This document shows positions 6,150 to 15,591 of a stretch of DNA of 45,301 nucleotides, in pieces (position 1 is the stretch's first letter; each line of letters begins with the position of its first letter). Source of the stretch: Victivallaceae bacterium (GTDB lineage Bacteria; Verrucomicrobiota; Lentisphaeria; Victivallales; Victivallaceae); NCBI GenBank assembly GCA_016292515.1, contig JAEDIJ010000013.1, positions 1 to 45,301 on the forward strand, given 5' to 3'. Under the pieces are notes generated by a model. It was not told where the DNA came from. It made no database searches and was given only the letters and a program-made list of their open reading frames with translations. Position numbers and translations under genes: made by a program.

Positions 6150-8183
6150 ATGGCAGAAAAAAAAGTGACCGTCCTTGACCTGGCGCGCAAATACGGCGTC
6201 GCCGCCAAGGACGTTATCGCGGAACTCAACGGACAGGGCATCGAAACCAAAAAGGCGGAAAAAACCGTCCTCGAAGGCGACGATCTCGCGCTGATCGACA
6301 GTTACCTCGCCGACCTTTACGGCGCCGACGAAGATCAGCCGGTGAAAAAAGGTTCCAAAAAGACGCGGCCATCCGGCAAAGCGATGCCCAAAAAAGCCCA
6401 GGAAACCGCCGAAAATACCGGCGACCTCAAAGAGATCCGTTTGACCCGCCCCGTGCTCGTCAAGGATCTCGCCGCCGCCGTCGGCAAGAAACCGAATGAA
6501 CTTATCACCGACTTGATGAAACTCGGCGAACTCGCCGGTATCAATCAGCCGATCTCCGACGCCAATGTCAAAAAACTTTGCGCCGGATACGGCGTCGAGC
6601 CGGTCTACGGCGCCGCCGGAAATACGCCCGCGGCGGCGGTCAAAGCCGCCGTCGACGACGACCCCAAAAACCTCGTCGAGCGTCCGCCCGTCGTTACCTT
6701 TATGGGACACGTCGACCACGGCAAGACGTCGTTGCAGGACGCCGTCCGCCACACCCACGTCACGGATGGCGAAGCGGGGGCGATCACCCAGCACATCGGC
6801 GCATCGACGATCCAGTTCAACAACAAGACGATTACCTTTATCGACACGCCGGGACACGCGGCTTTTTCCAGTATGCGTTCGCGCGGTGCCAACGTCACCG
6901 ACATCGTCGTCCTCGTCGTTTCCGCGACCGAGGGCTTCAAGCCCCAGACGGTCGAGGCACTCAATCACGCAAAGGCAGCCAAAGTGCCGATCATCGTCGC
7001 GATCAACAAAATGGACTTGCCCGACGCCGATCCCGACAAGGTTCTGCTTCATATGCAGCAGAACGGACTCACCAGTGAAGACTGGGGCGGCGAAACGGGT
7101 ACCGTCCGCGTTTCCGCCAAGAGCGGCAAAGGTCTTACCGACCTTTTGGAACGCATCCAGATCGAAGCGGAAATGCTCGAACTCAAAGCCAATCCCAAGC
7201 GTCCCGCTTCCGGCTCCGTCATCGAAGCCCAGTTGGAGCAAGGCCTCGGCCCCACGGCGAGCGTCCTCATTCAGGACGGTACGCTTCACGTCGGCGACAT
7301 CGTCCTCTGCGGCGAGCATTACGGCAAAGTCCGTATGCTGATCTCCGACAAGGGCGAGCGTCTCAAATCCGCCGGTCCCAGCATCCCCGTCAAAGTCGTC
7401 GGACTTTCCGGCGTTCCCGAAGCGGGCGATCATCTTGAATTCTGCGGCAACGAAAAAGACGCCCGCGCCATCGCCGCCGAGCGTCTCGCCGCCAAGCGCG
7501 ACAAAGTGCTCGCCGCCAACCGCGTCACCAGCGCGGAAGACCTTTTCTCGAAACTCAACGAGGGCGGGGTCTCCACGCTCAACATCATCATCAAATCCGA
7601 CGTGCGCGGTTCCGGCGAAGCGATCGCCCAGAGCCTCGCGCAACTCCCCTCGGAAAAGATCCGCGCCGAAGTCATCGCCAACGGCGTCGGCCCGATCAAC
7701 GAGAGCGATGTCGATCTCGCCGCCGCGACCAACGCTTTGATCGTCGGCTTCCACGTGCGCGTTAATCCCGGCGTCACCGACTACCTCAAAAAGTTCAAGG
7801 TCGAGTACCGCTTGTACAGCATCATCTACGAGTTGCTGGAAGACATCACCGACGCGCTCGCCGGCAAATTGGAGCCGGAAAAACGCGAAAAGCAACTCGG
7901 CACGGCAAAGATTCTCCAAATTTTCGAGTTGAGCAAAGGTCCCAAGATCTGCGGTTGCAAGGTCGAGACGGGCATCGTCCGCATCGGCGCCAAGGCGCGC
8001 GTGCGCCGCGCCAAGGAGTTGATCTACAACGGCGAAGTGGCAAGTCTGCGGCACTTCCGCGACGACGTTCACGAAGTCAAAGCCGGTCTCGAATGCGGCA
8101 TCAAGCTCGATAACTTCGTCGACTTCCTCGAAGGCGACGAGATCGAGATCTACGAGATCGAATTGAAGAAAGCGACGCTCTGA
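6150..8183 (+). CDS. infB: Translation initiation factor IF-2
   Basis: IF-2 is the GTPase that places initiator tRNA on the 30S subunit and promotes subunit joining. The protein has 677 residues, short for the family because the N-terminal linker is small. It has an IF2-N-like helix (VTVLDLARKYGVAAKDVIAE, residues 7-26), a second such segment near residue 100, and the G domain with G1 GHVDHGKTS (186-194), G3 DTPGH (232-236) and G4 NKMD (285-288). The IF-2 C-terminal domains follow, including the region CGCKVETGIVRIGAKARVRR. GGGAGGAG precedes the ATG. It lies 24 bp after nusA, and rbfA starts 1 bp after its stop. Confidence 0.96.
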   Translation: MAEKKVTVLDLARKYGVAAKDVIAELNGQGIETKKAEKTVLEGDDLALIDSYLADLYGADEDQPVKKGSKKTRPSGKAMPKKAQETAENTGDLKEIRLTRPVLVKDLAAAVGKKPNELITDLMKLGELAGINQPISDANVKKLCAGYGVEPVYGAAGNTPAAAVKAAVDDDPKNLVERPPVVTFMGHVDHGKTSLQDAVRHTHVTDGEAGAITQHIGASTIQFNNKTITFIDTPGHAAFSSMRSRGANVTDIVVLVVSATEGFKPQTVEALNHAKAAKVPIIVAINKMDLPDADPDKVLLHMQQNGLTSEDWGGETGTVRVSAKSGKGLTDLLERIQIEAEMLELKANPKRPASGSVIEAQLEQGLGPTASVLIQDGTLHVGDIVLCGEHYGKVRMLISDKGERLKSAGPSIPVKVVGLSGVPEAGDHLEFCGNEKDARAIAAERLAAKRDKVLAANRVTSAEDLFSKLNEGGVSTLNIIIKSDVRGSGEAIAQSLAQLPSEKIRAEVIANGVGPINESDVDLAAATNALIVGFHVRVNPGVTDYLKKFKVEYRLYSIIYELLEDITDALAGKLEPEKREKQLGTAKILQIFELSKGPKICGCKVETGIVRIGAKARVRRAKELIYNGEVASLRHFRDDVHEVKAGLECGIKLDNFVDFLEGDEIEIYEIELKKATL

Positions 8184-8184
8184 T

Positions 8185-8559
8185 ATGGCGCAAAAAGTCG
8201 ATCGCATGACCCGGGTCAACGAGTTGATCAAGCGCGAACTTGCCAACTTGCTGACGACCAGCGGCTTTTTCCCGTCGGGGATCCTCGCGTCGGTGACGGA
8301 AGTCAACACTTCCACCGATTTGCGCAACGCCACGGTGATGGTGAGTTTCCTCGGCGGCAAAGCCTCCGACCGCGAAGCCGCGATGCACGAGATCGAATTG
8401 CGCCGCGCCGACTGGCAGCACAGTCTTGCGACGGCACTCGGTTTCAAGCATACTCCGGTACTGATGTTCAAAGTCGACCGGCGCATCGCCGCCGGAGACC
8501 GCGTCCTCGAACTGCTCGAAAAAGAGGAAAAAGCCCGTGGCGAAAATGACGGCAAGTGA
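8185..8559 (+). CDS. rbfA: Ribosome-binding factor A
   Basis: This 124-residue KH-type protein assists late maturation of the 30S subunit and 16S rRNA 5' end processing. Family features are the start RMTRVNELIKRELANLL, the central strand pair ILASVTEVNTSTDLRNATVMVSF and the C-terminal segment HTPVLMFKVDRRIAAGDRVLELL, which corresponds to the usual R-xPELxFxxDxS region. The length is normal. It is tightly coupled to infB upstream and overlaps the nrnA start by 23 bp, which preserves the infB-rbfA order common in bacteria. Confidence 0.93.
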   Translation: MAQKVDRMTRVNELIKRELANLLTTSGFFPSGILASVTEVNTSTDLRNATVMVSFLGGKASDREAAMHEIELRRADWQHSLATALGFKHTPVLMFKVDRRIAAGDRVLELLEKEEKARGENDGK

Positions 8560-9520
8560 AATTTTTTCCCGGTTGCTTCAAGCGAAAAGCGTGTTGCTTC
8601 TCGCGCACGGGCGTCCCGACGGGGATGCGCTCGGTTCGCTTTTCGGGATGCGAAGTTTCCTGCGCCGCCGCGGCGTAGAAGCGGATGTCTTTCTGATGGC
8701 GGAGCCCCCCTACCGTTATCAGGGCATCCTCGATGATTACCTGCTTCCCGCCGACGGCAAACGCGCCGCCGATTACGACGCGACGATTTCCATGGACTGC
8801 GCCAACTGCGAACGCCTCGCCTATTGCGACGGCGTTGAAACGTTGCGGGAACTGGCTTTTTTCAACATCGATCACCATTTGCACAACTCGATCCCCGCGC
8901 GATTTTCCTATGTTGAAGCGACGGCGTCGAGCACCTGCGAGATCCTCGCGCGCACCGCTTTGGAGATCGCGCCCGATCTGGAAGCGGAAAGCGCAAACTT
9001 TTTCCTGATGGGAATGATGACCGATACGGGAAGTTTCCGTTTTTCCAATACGCGGGGCGACGTGTTGCGCGTCGCCGCAAAACTTCTCGACCGCGGCGCG
9101 GATCTGGAAAAAATCGTCAACGCGCTCTTTTTCAGCAATTCCTTGAAACAGTTGAAGCTGGAAGCGGAACTGGTCACGGAAAAGTTGAAACTTGCCTGCG
9201 GCGACCGTTTCGCCTACGCCTACATCGACGACGAGTTGCTCAAAAAACATGATTTCGACTTGCGCGAAGACGAGGGCTTGATCGACATTCTGCGCGGCAT
9301 CGACACCGCCGTCGTCGCGATGCTGGTAAGCAAAACCGGAGACGGTTTCAAACTCTCGATGCGCAGCAAGAATGCAAAATGCCCCGTCATCGAGGTCGCC
9401 CGGAAATTTTCCGGCGGCGGTCACGCGCTGGCGGCGGGCGCGACGATCCACGCGGCAAATTTTGCCGAAGTCGAAAAAATCATCCTGCCGGAAATCGAAG
9501 CGTTGCTCCGTAATTTATAA
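8537..9520 (+). CDS. nrnA: DHH/DHHA1 phosphoesterase, NrnA-like oligoribonuclease/pAp phosphatase
   Basis: The 327-residue protein has the DHH-family motifs: AHGRPDGDALGS (residues 23-34, metal-binding D), a conserved D in ISMDCAN (near 87), DHH at 112-114, and the DHHA1 substrate motif FSGGGHALAAGA near the C-terminus. NrnA enzymes degrade short RNA oligomers (nanoRNA) and 3'-phosphoadenosine 5'-phosphate. The gene often follows rbfA in bacteria, as here. A GTG start at 8537 is preferred because AGAGGA lies 8 nt before it; the in-frame ATG at 8546 would be 17 nt from it. The 3' end overlaps the convergent lnt gene by 6 bp, which leaves no room for a separate terminator. Confidence 0.88.
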   Translation: MAKMTASEIFSRLLQAKSVLLLAHGRPDGDALGSLFGMRSFLRRRGVEADVFLMAEPPYRYQGILDDYLLPADGKRAADYDATISMDCANCERLAYCDGVETLRELAFFNIDHHLHNSIPARFSYVEATASSTCEILARTALEIAPDLEAESANFFLMGMMTDTGSFRFSNTRGDVLRVAAKLLDRGADLEKIVNALFFSNSLKQLKLEAELVTEKLKLACGDRFAYAYIDDELLKKHDFDLREDEGLIDILRGIDTAVVAMLVSKTGDGFKLSMRSKNAKCPVIEVARKFSGGGHALAAGATIHAANFAEVEKIILPEIEALLRNL

Positions 9521-11230
9521 TTTTCTGCCGTAAACTTTGGCGCGGAAATTTTTTCTCCACGCGATCTGCGGCGCGACCGCGGCGATCGTCCACGCGATGA
9601 CGCCGACGGCAAAAAGCGCGATCAGCCACTCCCCGTAACGCACGAAGAAAGTCTTTTGCGGCGTTTCGGGGATCGTCATTTCAAACAGCGCAAATCCCCT
9701 GCCCCGCCGCAATTCCGGGCGTCCGGAACCGGGCGTCGTCAAGACCTTGCCGATCGTGCCGTATTTCGTCACGACGAGACTGCCGCCGTTGTTGCCGCAA
9801 CGGATCATCGGCACGCCGCTCTCGACGGCGCGGAGCGTCGCATTGGCAAGATGTTGCTCCGGCTCACTGCTCGTCGGATACCACGCGTCATTGGAAAGCA
9901 CGATGAGAAAATTCGCGCCGCGCAAGACGGTTTGCCTCGCGATATAGCCGAAAACGCTCTCAAAACAGATCATCACGCCCGGACGCAGATTTTTGCCCAA
10001 AAAGAAAGGATCGTGCGATTTCCCCGGCGTCAGGTCGCGCCCCATATCGATCGCGTCGAGCAACGCCTGCGGCAGAATTTCGCGTCCCGGCACATATTCG
10101 CCGTAAGGCACCCGGTGGCATTTGTCGTAACGGCCGAGCAATTTTCCCTCTTTCAGCAACAACGCGCTGTTGGTGATCCCCGTATCGTCGATGCGGGAAA
10201 GGTCTTTGCAGGTATCCAAAGCACCGATCAGCATCGGAGTATGGTATAGACGCATGCTTTTTTGATAAACGCCGATCAGATTCCGCTCCGCCATGCGATC
10301 CGTCGCCGAGTCAAAGGGGATCGGGATCGCGCACTCGGGCCAGAGGACAAGTTCCGCTTCCGGATGCGCCGCGAGCGCCTGTTGCGTGAGACCGTGATAA
10401 ACCCACAACGCCTCCTCGGTCGCCCCCGGTTTCGGGTTGCGCCGCTGGCTCAAATCTCCCTGGATCAGGAGAACTTTGAGAGGGACTCCCGTTGCCGGAA
10501 GTGCTGTCGCCACGCGGATGGCTCCCCCCGCCGCGATCAGCAGCACGAAACCAATCGCCGTCGCCGCGATCCGCCAGCCGCGGGGAAAACCGATAAGGGC
10601 AAAGATCCCCGCATTGACGAGCGCGACGCAAAAGGTGACGCCGTAACTTCCCGTCACGGCGGCGAGCTGGATCAGTGCCGTGTTGCGGTACTGCGTCGCC
10701 GAAAGATCGTTCCACGGGAAAAGTCGTGAGCGCGTCCATTCAATCAAGGTGTAAAGCACGGCAAAGCCGGCAACGAACCACAACTGGCGGAAATACGGCA
10801 GATCTTTCGCGCAGAAAAGCCGCTTTTCCTCATAGGTCGCGTGCAATAATTTTTTCGGATAAAGCGCGGCATCGCGCAAACGGACGAAGCACCAGCCGAA
10901 AACCGCCCACCAGACACTCACCGCCGCCGCGACGCCGAAAGGCACGGGCGTTTCGATCTCGCGCAGAAACCAGTATCCCGGCAATCCCCACGCAAGCGAA
11001 AAAACAAAACCGTGCAACGCGCCGCGCCACGGCGTATCTTCGTACAAAAGATATGCGAGCGGCACCAATGCGACAAAAACGCAATAATACCACCCCAATG
11101 GCGGCAGACTTGCGGCGTAGAGCAACCCTCCCGCCGCGGCGAGCAAAAGACGGCAGATTTTCCGTCTCTTTGAAATGCGCCAAGCCTCATTCCGCGGCGC
11201 ATCCGTCAAATTTTTCTGAAAAAAACCCAC
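9515..11230 (-). CDS. lnt: Apolipoprotein N-acyltransferase
   Basis: The inner-membrane enzyme adds the third acyl chain to lipoproteins, which marks a diderm lipoprotein pathway. The 571-residue protein has about seven membrane helices in the N-terminal half, then a nitrilase-like domain from about residue 250. The catalytic triad is visible: E299 in LVLWPE, K370 in GRYDKCHRVPYGEYVPG and C422 in GVMICFESVF. A final helix lies near residue 550. The start is a GTG with AAGGGAG 8 nt upstream. The gene is divergent from nadB. Several lipoproteins encoded nearby are likely clients. The length is slightly above that of E. coli Lnt (512) because of an extra loop near residues 120-145. Confidence 0.94.
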   Translation of the reverse strand: MGFFQKNLTDAPRNEAWRISKRRKICRLLLAAAGGLLYAASLPPLGWYYCVFVALVPLAYLLYEDTPWRGALHGFVFSLAWGLPGYWFLREIETPVPFGVAAAVSVWWAVFGWCFVRLRDAALYPKKLLHATYEEKRLFCAKDLPYFRQLWFVAGFAVLYTLIEWTRSRLFPWNDLSATQYRNTALIQLAAVTGSYGVTFCVALVNAGIFALIGFPRGWRIAATAIGFVLLIAAGGAIRVATALPATGVPLKVLLIQGDLSQRRNPKPGATEEALWVYHGLTQQALAAHPEAELVLWPECAIPIPFDSATDRMAERNLIGVYQKSMRLYHTPMLIGALDTCKDLSRIDDTGITNSALLLKEGKLLGRYDKCHRVPYGEYVPGREILPQALLDAIDMGRDLTPGKSHDPFFLGKNLRPGVMICFESVFGYIARQTVLRGANFLIVLSNDAWYPTSSEPEQHLANATLRAVESGVPMIRCGNNGGSLVVTKYGTIGKVLTTPGSGRPELRRGRGFALFEMTIPETPQKTFFVRYGEWLIALFAVGVIAWTIAAVAPQIAWRKNFRAKVYGRKL

Positions 11231-11248
11231 AAAAACGCTCCCTTTCGA

Positions 11249-11277
11249 TTGAAAAAAAAGTGCTTCCGGTGTAATTT
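11249..11277 (+). promoter_or_regulatory. Promoter of nadB
   Basis: TTGAAA (11249-11254), 17 bp, TAATTT (11272-11277). The predicted transcript start near 11284 argues that the nadB start lies downstream, at TTG 11327, rather than at ATG 11288. Confidence 0.55.
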
Positions 11278-11326
11278 ACTACAAGAAATGTTGCAACGCA
11301 ACCTTTTTATTGAAGGATTTTTGATC

Positions 11327-13009
11327 TTGGAAGCAAAAAAAGAGAATTCCATTCTGCATTTCGACCATATCGTCATCGGCAGCGGACTGGCGGGACTTTC
11401 CAGCGCGTTGCAGTTGGGACGCTTCGGCCGCAAGGTCGCCGTCATCACCAAACGGGCGATCGACGAATGCAATTCCAAACTCGCCCAGGGCGGCGTTGCC
11501 TGCGTCATCGACGCGCTCGACACCTTTGACGAGCACGTCCGCGACACGCTGACCGCCGGAGCCGGGCTCTGCAATGAAAAAGCGGTGCGCGCGATCGTCG
11601 AAAACGGCCCCGCCGCGATCGACGATATGATCAGCCTCGGCACCGAATTCACGACCCGCGGCGAACTCGGCTACAAGGACGATTCCACCGCATTTGACCT
11701 CGGTCGCGAAGGCGGACACCACAAGCGCAGGATCCTCCACGCCGGCGACATCACCGGCGCAGAATTGGAGCGCGTGATGATCAACGCCGTGCGCGCGTTG
11801 CCCAACGTCCAGGTTTTCGAGTACCACATCGCGATCGACCTCGTCATCAGCAGTCGCGTCGAGCCGGGTGCTCCGGCGCGCTGTCTCGGCGCTTACGTAC
11901 TCGACATCGACCACAGCTCCGTCGTGACGATGCTCGCACCGACGACCGTTCTCGCGACGGGCGGCGCGGGCAAAGTTTACCTTTACACCAGCAATCCCGA
12001 TATCGCCTGCGGTTCGGGCGTGGCGATGGCGTACCGCGCCGGAGCCAAAATCGCCAACATGGAATTCATCCAGTTCCACCCGACGGTGCTTTATCACCCC
12101 AACGTGCGCTCTTTCCTCATCAGTGAAGCGCTCCGCGGCGAAGGCGCGGTACTGAAATGCCGTTACAGCCGCGACGCGGAGCCGCAGGAATTCATGCAGA
12201 AATACCACCCGATGAAAAGCCTCGCGCCGCGCGACATCGTCGCTCGCGCCATCGACGCGGAAATGAAAGCCACCGGAGAAGACTGCGTCTACCTCGATAT
12301 CCGCCATATGACGGAGGAGGCGTTGAAACTGCGCTTCCCCAACATTTTTGAAAAGTGTCTTTCCGCCGGGATCAATATGGCAAAAGATCTCATTCCCGTC
12401 GTCCCCGCGGCGCACTTCGTCTGCGGCGGCATCAAAACCTCGATCACCGGGCAGTCGAGCATCGCCGGACTTTACGCGGTCGGCGAGACCGCCTGCACCG
12501 GATTGCACGGCGCGAACCGCCTCGCTTCCAACAGTTTGCTCGAAGCGATGGTCGTGCCGCGGCTCGCCGCGCAGGAGATCAACGCGCATTTCGCAGAACT
12601 CAAAGCGGCTTACCCCGGCGATCACGCCGCGCTCGGCTGGTATTGCGGCAACGCGACCGACGCCGACGAATTGATCCTGATCTCGCACAACTGGGATGAG
12701 ATCCGCCGTTTCATGTGGGACTACGTCGGCATCTACCGCAACAACAAGCGTCTGGAACGCGCCAAAGACCGCATCGTGCTGATCCAGAAGGAGATCGACA
12801 AATACTACCGCGACTTCTACGTGACCGCCGATCTCGTCGAACTGCGCAACATCGCCACCGTCGCGGAACTCATCATCGACGGCGCGCTGGCGCGGCACGA
12901 AAGCCGCGGCGCCCACTTCACCGCCGACTATCCGGCGCCGGATCCGTCGTTGGAGTGCGTCGATACGGTCATCGTCAGAGGACAACCGATTTTTTATGAA
13001 AAAAATTGA
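11327..13009 (+). CDS. nadB: L-aspartate oxidase
   Basis: NadB oxidises L-aspartate to iminoaspartate with FAD, the first step of de novo NAD synthesis. The 560-residue protein has the dinucleotide motif DHIVIGSGLAGLSSAL near residue 13 and SKLAQGGVA near 48. It also has EGGHHKRRILHAGDITG, IQFHPT, the catalytic arginine region SEALRGEGAVL, and the FAD-binding C-terminal YAVGETACTGLHGANRLASNSLLE typical of NadB. The start is set at TTG 11327 (GAAGGA 9 nt upstream, 12 residues before the FAD motif as in relatives). ATG 11288 is the alternative but lies only a few bases after the predicted transcript start. nadA and nadC are not nearby. The stop lies inside pcnB (14-bp overlap). Confidence 0.93.
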   Translation: MEAKKENSILHFDHIVIGSGLAGLSSALQLGRFGRKVAVITKRAIDECNSKLAQGGVACVIDALDTFDEHVRDTLTAGAGLCNEKAVRAIVENGPAAIDDMISLGTEFTTRGELGYKDDSTAFDLGREGGHHKRRILHAGDITGAELERVMINAVRALPNVQVFEYHIAIDLVISSRVEPGAPARCLGAYVLDIDHSSVVTMLAPTTVLATGGAGKVYLYTSNPDIACGSGVAMAYRAGAKIANMEFIQFHPTVLYHPNVRSFLISEALRGEGAVLKCRYSRDAEPQEFMQKYHPMKSLAPRDIVARAIDAEMKATGEDCVYLDIRHMTEEALKLRFPNIFEKCLSAGINMAKDLIPVVPAAHFVCGGIKTSITGQSSIAGLYAVGETACTGLHGANRLASNSLLEAMVVPRLAAQEINAHFAELKAAYPGDHAALGWYCGNATDADELILISHNWDEIRRFMWDYVGIYRNNKRLERAKDRIVLIQKEIDKYYRDFYVTADLVELRNIATVAELIIDGALARHESRGAHFTADYPAPDPSLECVDTVIVRGQPIFYEKN

Positions 13010-14237
13010 CCTGCCCGTCAGCAAGGCGGCATACGACGTCGTCGCCACCTTGCAGGACGCCGGCTTTGAAAGTTATATCGTAGGCGGAGCGATCCGCGAC
13101 ATTTTACTGGGAAAGACGCCCAAAGATTTCGACATCGCCACCGCGGCAACGCCGGAAAAAGTCCGCGCCGTTTTCGGCAGACGCTCGTGCCGGATCATCG
13201 GGAAACGCTTCCGCTTGGCGCACGTTTTCGGCAACGGTCAGCTCTTTGAAGTTTCCACATTCCGCCGGGCACCCGCCGACACAGGATCGGAGCAGCAGAA
13301 AAAAGCGTCGCACGGCATCGCAAACGATCACCTTATCGTCGCCGACAACGATTTCGGCACTGCCAAAGAAGACGCTTTCCGCCGCGATTTCACCGTCAAC
13401 GCGCTCTTTTACGACCCGATCAAAGGCGAGATCATCGACCACACGGGAATGGGGCTTGACGACATCAAAAACAAAAAGGTGCGCGCCATCGGCGACCCGG
13501 GACTGCGTTTCGCCGAAGACCCGGTACGGATGCTCCGCGCCTTGAAATTGGTGGCGCAATTTGATTTCGAGTTGGACAACGCCACGGAAAACGCGCTTTT
13601 TTCCAATCTGCCGCTGCTCTTGTGCGCCGCGCCTTCGCGCCTCTCGCTCGAACTGGAAAAAATCCTGCTTTCAAGTTACGGCGACCGCCATTTTGAAGTC
13701 TTTCACGATTACGGACTTCTGAAATACTTTTTGCCGCAACTCAACGCCGCGTGGGGCACGCCCGAAAGGAAACGCGCGCTCGCGCTCCTTTTTGAACGCA
13801 ACTGCCGCGTCGAGGAGGGTTTTTACCGCAACAGCATTTCGCTCGCGACGGCACTTTTGACGTTGCCTTTCATCGAAAAACGCCTTGCCGGCGCATCGGG
13901 AAACATCTACGCCGCCGATCAGATCGACGCCGCGGCGATCGACGAGGAACTCGATAAACTCTTTGCGCCGCTTACCTTGATGATCCGCCTCAAAAGCGCG
14001 GCGCAAAAAATTCTGCTTCTGTTGCCGAAATTGGTCTACTCATCCGGCAACGGCCGTGAATTTCTGCGTCAGCACGCCTACTGCCACACCCGCGAGGCGG
14101 CGATCATTGCCGGCGTCGTCGCCGGAAACGATCCCGAAACACTTGCGGATCGCTGGATCGCAGGAATGGAAATAAAATCCGTCTCGGAACGCAAAAAGCC
14201 GCCGCGCAAACGGCGTCCGGCAAGGAGCAAAGCGTGA
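12996..14237 (+). CDS. pcnB: Poly(A) polymerase / CCA-adding enzyme family nucleotidyltransferase (PcnB-like)
   Basis: The 413-residue class II nucleotidyltransferase has the catalytic head GGAIRDILLGKTPKDFDIAT (D44 and D46 as metal ligands). It also has the PcnB-like stretch GKRFRLAHVFG, and RRDFTVNALFYDP and RFAEDPVRMLRALKL of the neck. The basic tail (KPPRKRRPARSKA) is also typical of PcnB, which adds poly(A) to RNA 3' ends. A CCA-adding role cannot be excluded from sequence alone. Its ATG lies in the last codons of nadB, and its stop overlaps the next start (GTGA), so three genes are translationally coupled. The ribosome site is weak (AGAGGA at 13 nt), in line with coupling. Confidence 0.85.
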   Translation: MKKIDLPVSKAAYDVVATLQDAGFESYIVGGAIRDILLGKTPKDFDIATAATPEKVRAVFGRRSCRIIGKRFRLAHVFGNGQLFEVSTFRRAPADTGSEQQKKASHGIANDHLIVADNDFGTAKEDAFRRDFTVNALFYDPIKGEIIDHTGMGLDDIKNKKVRAIGDPGLRFAEDPVRMLRALKLVAQFDFELDNATENALFSNLPLLLCAAPSRLSLELEKILLSSYGDRHFEVFHDYGLLKYFLPQLNAAWGTPERKRALALLFERNCRVEEGFYRNSISLATALLTLPFIEKRLAGASGNIYAADQIDAAAIDEELDKLFAPLTLMIRLKSAAQKILLLLPKLVYSSGNGREFLRQHAYCHTREAAIIAGVVAGNDPETLADRWIAGMEIKSVSERKKPPRKRRPARSKA

Positions 14238-15553
14238 AATCAAGACCGCTCGGAGTGTTGCTCGCCGTCCTCATCGCCCTCCCCCTTTATGCGGAAAAAC
14301 TCTGCACGGCGGACGGCACTCCCGTCAGCTGGGGCGGCAAGATCGCCAAGGGCAATGTCTTTTTGCCGCCGCCCGCGATCAAAACGACGCAATTTCGCGG
14401 CGTCTGGGTCGCGACGGTGAAAAACATCGATTTCGGGCCTTTCGCCAATGCGGCGGAATTCCGCGCCGCCGCGAAACGCATGATGCAAAATATCGCCGCG
14501 CAGAATTTCAACGCCGTGATCTTTCAGGTGCGCCCCAACAACGATGCGTGGTATGCCTCTAAACTCAATCCGTGGTCACGCAACCTTTCCGGCAAAGAGG
14601 GCGTCGGCATCGGCGTCGATCCGCTGAAAATCCTGATCGACGAAGCGCACAAAAATCATCTTGAATTTCACGCCTGGCTCAACCCCTACCGGGTCATCGG
14701 CTCCACGAACCTTTCCAAAAAAGCTTATCTCGCTCAACTTGCGCCGGGGAACTTCGCAAAAAGAAACCCCGATCTCGTCCTCGCCGTCCCCGTCGGCAAG
14801 GGAGAGTTATCGCTCCTCCTCAACCCCGGCGAACCGCGCGTGATGCAGCACATCGCCGACACGGTGGGGGAAATCGTCCGGAATTATCCCGTCGACGCGA
14901 TCCACTTCGACGATTATTTTTATTTGTATACGGATCTTGGCAACGCCGACGCTTTTACTTTTAGTCGTTACGCCAAGGGGCAAAGAAGCATCGCCGACTG
15001 GCGGCGCAACAACGTGACGACGGTCATCCGCAAAGTCCGCGCGACGATCCAGAGCGTCAACCGCAAACACGGCAAAAACGTCGTTTTCGGCATCAGCCCT
15101 TTCGGCATCTGGGCGAACCGCACCACGCGTCCCGAAGGCTCCTGCACCGGGGGGAAAGAATGTTACTCGGCGCTTTACGCCGACGTGCGTCTTTGGATCA
15201 AAGAAGGCGATATTGATTACGTCATCCCGCAACTTTACTGGGGATTCGCCCACCAGACCGCCGCTTACGCCGCCTTGACCGACTGGTGGTCGGAGCAAGT
15301 AAAGGGAACGAAAGTCCGGCTTTTCACCGGACACGGTCTGTATTGCTTCGGCAGACCGAAAGAATTTCCGGAAAACGAAATTTACAATCAATTCCGCTAC
15401 AACTTGAATCATCCGGAAGTGACCGGCTTCGCGCTCTTTTCCTATCACAACTTTTTCGCGCCGGAAGACAAACGCATCCAGCGCGGCGTCCGGAAGCTGA
15501 AACCTCTGATGGCAAAGCCGGCAAAACGTGTCAGTTATCCCAACTGCAGGTGA
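14234..15553 (+). CDS. Secreted glycosyl-hydrolase-like protein, GHL10 family (DigH/YddW-like)
   Basis: This 439-residue protein starts with a signal peptide (SRPLGVLLAVLIALPLYA). It then shows the GHL10/DUF187 fold: FRGVWVATVKNIDF, NFNAVIFQVRPNNDAWY, EFHAWLNPYRV, VDAIHFDDYFY and VFGISPFGIWAN, then DYVIPQLYWGF. The acidic pair in HFDDYF is the expected catalytic site of the TIM barrel. E. coli DigH has the same length and cuts glycosidic bonds in denuded peptidoglycan. The neighbouring amidase, which produces denuded glycan, makes that role plausible here. The start is GTG 14234 with AGGAG 7 nt before; it overlaps the pcnB stop. The repeat element follows directly. Confidence 0.85.
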   Translation: MKSRPLGVLLAVLIALPLYAEKLCTADGTPVSWGGKIAKGNVFLPPPAIKTTQFRGVWVATVKNIDFGPFANAAEFRAAAKRMMQNIAAQNFNAVIFQVRPNNDAWYASKLNPWSRNLSGKEGVGIGVDPLKILIDEAHKNHLEFHAWLNPYRVIGSTNLSKKAYLAQLAPGNFAKRNPDLVLAVPVGKGELSLLLNPGEPRVMQHIADTVGEIVRNYPVDAIHFDDYFYLYTDLGNADAFTFSRYAKGQRSIADWRRNNVTTVIRKVRATIQSVNRKHGKNVVFGISPFGIWANRTTRPEGSCTGGKECYSALYADVRLWIKEGDIDYVIPQLYWGFAHQTAAYAALTDWWSEQVKGTKVRLFTGHGLYCFGRPKEFPENEIYNQFRYNLNHPEVTGFALFSYHNFFAPEDKRIQRGVRKLKPLMAKPAKRVSYPNCR

Positions 15554-15591
15554 GGAGAGAGTCACTTCACTCGCTTTGCTCGTTTCGTTCC

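Noticed and set aside
4827..8555. Very long open frame on the minus strand (about 1240 codons) opposite nusA, infB and rbfA
   Set aside because: The plus-strand genes are unmistakable. High GC at third positions removes stop codons from the opposite strand. The antisense product has no recognisable domain and no ribosome site.
11279..13048. Minus-strand open frame opposite nadB
   Set aside because: nadB carries all family motifs on the plus strand; the antisense frame has none.
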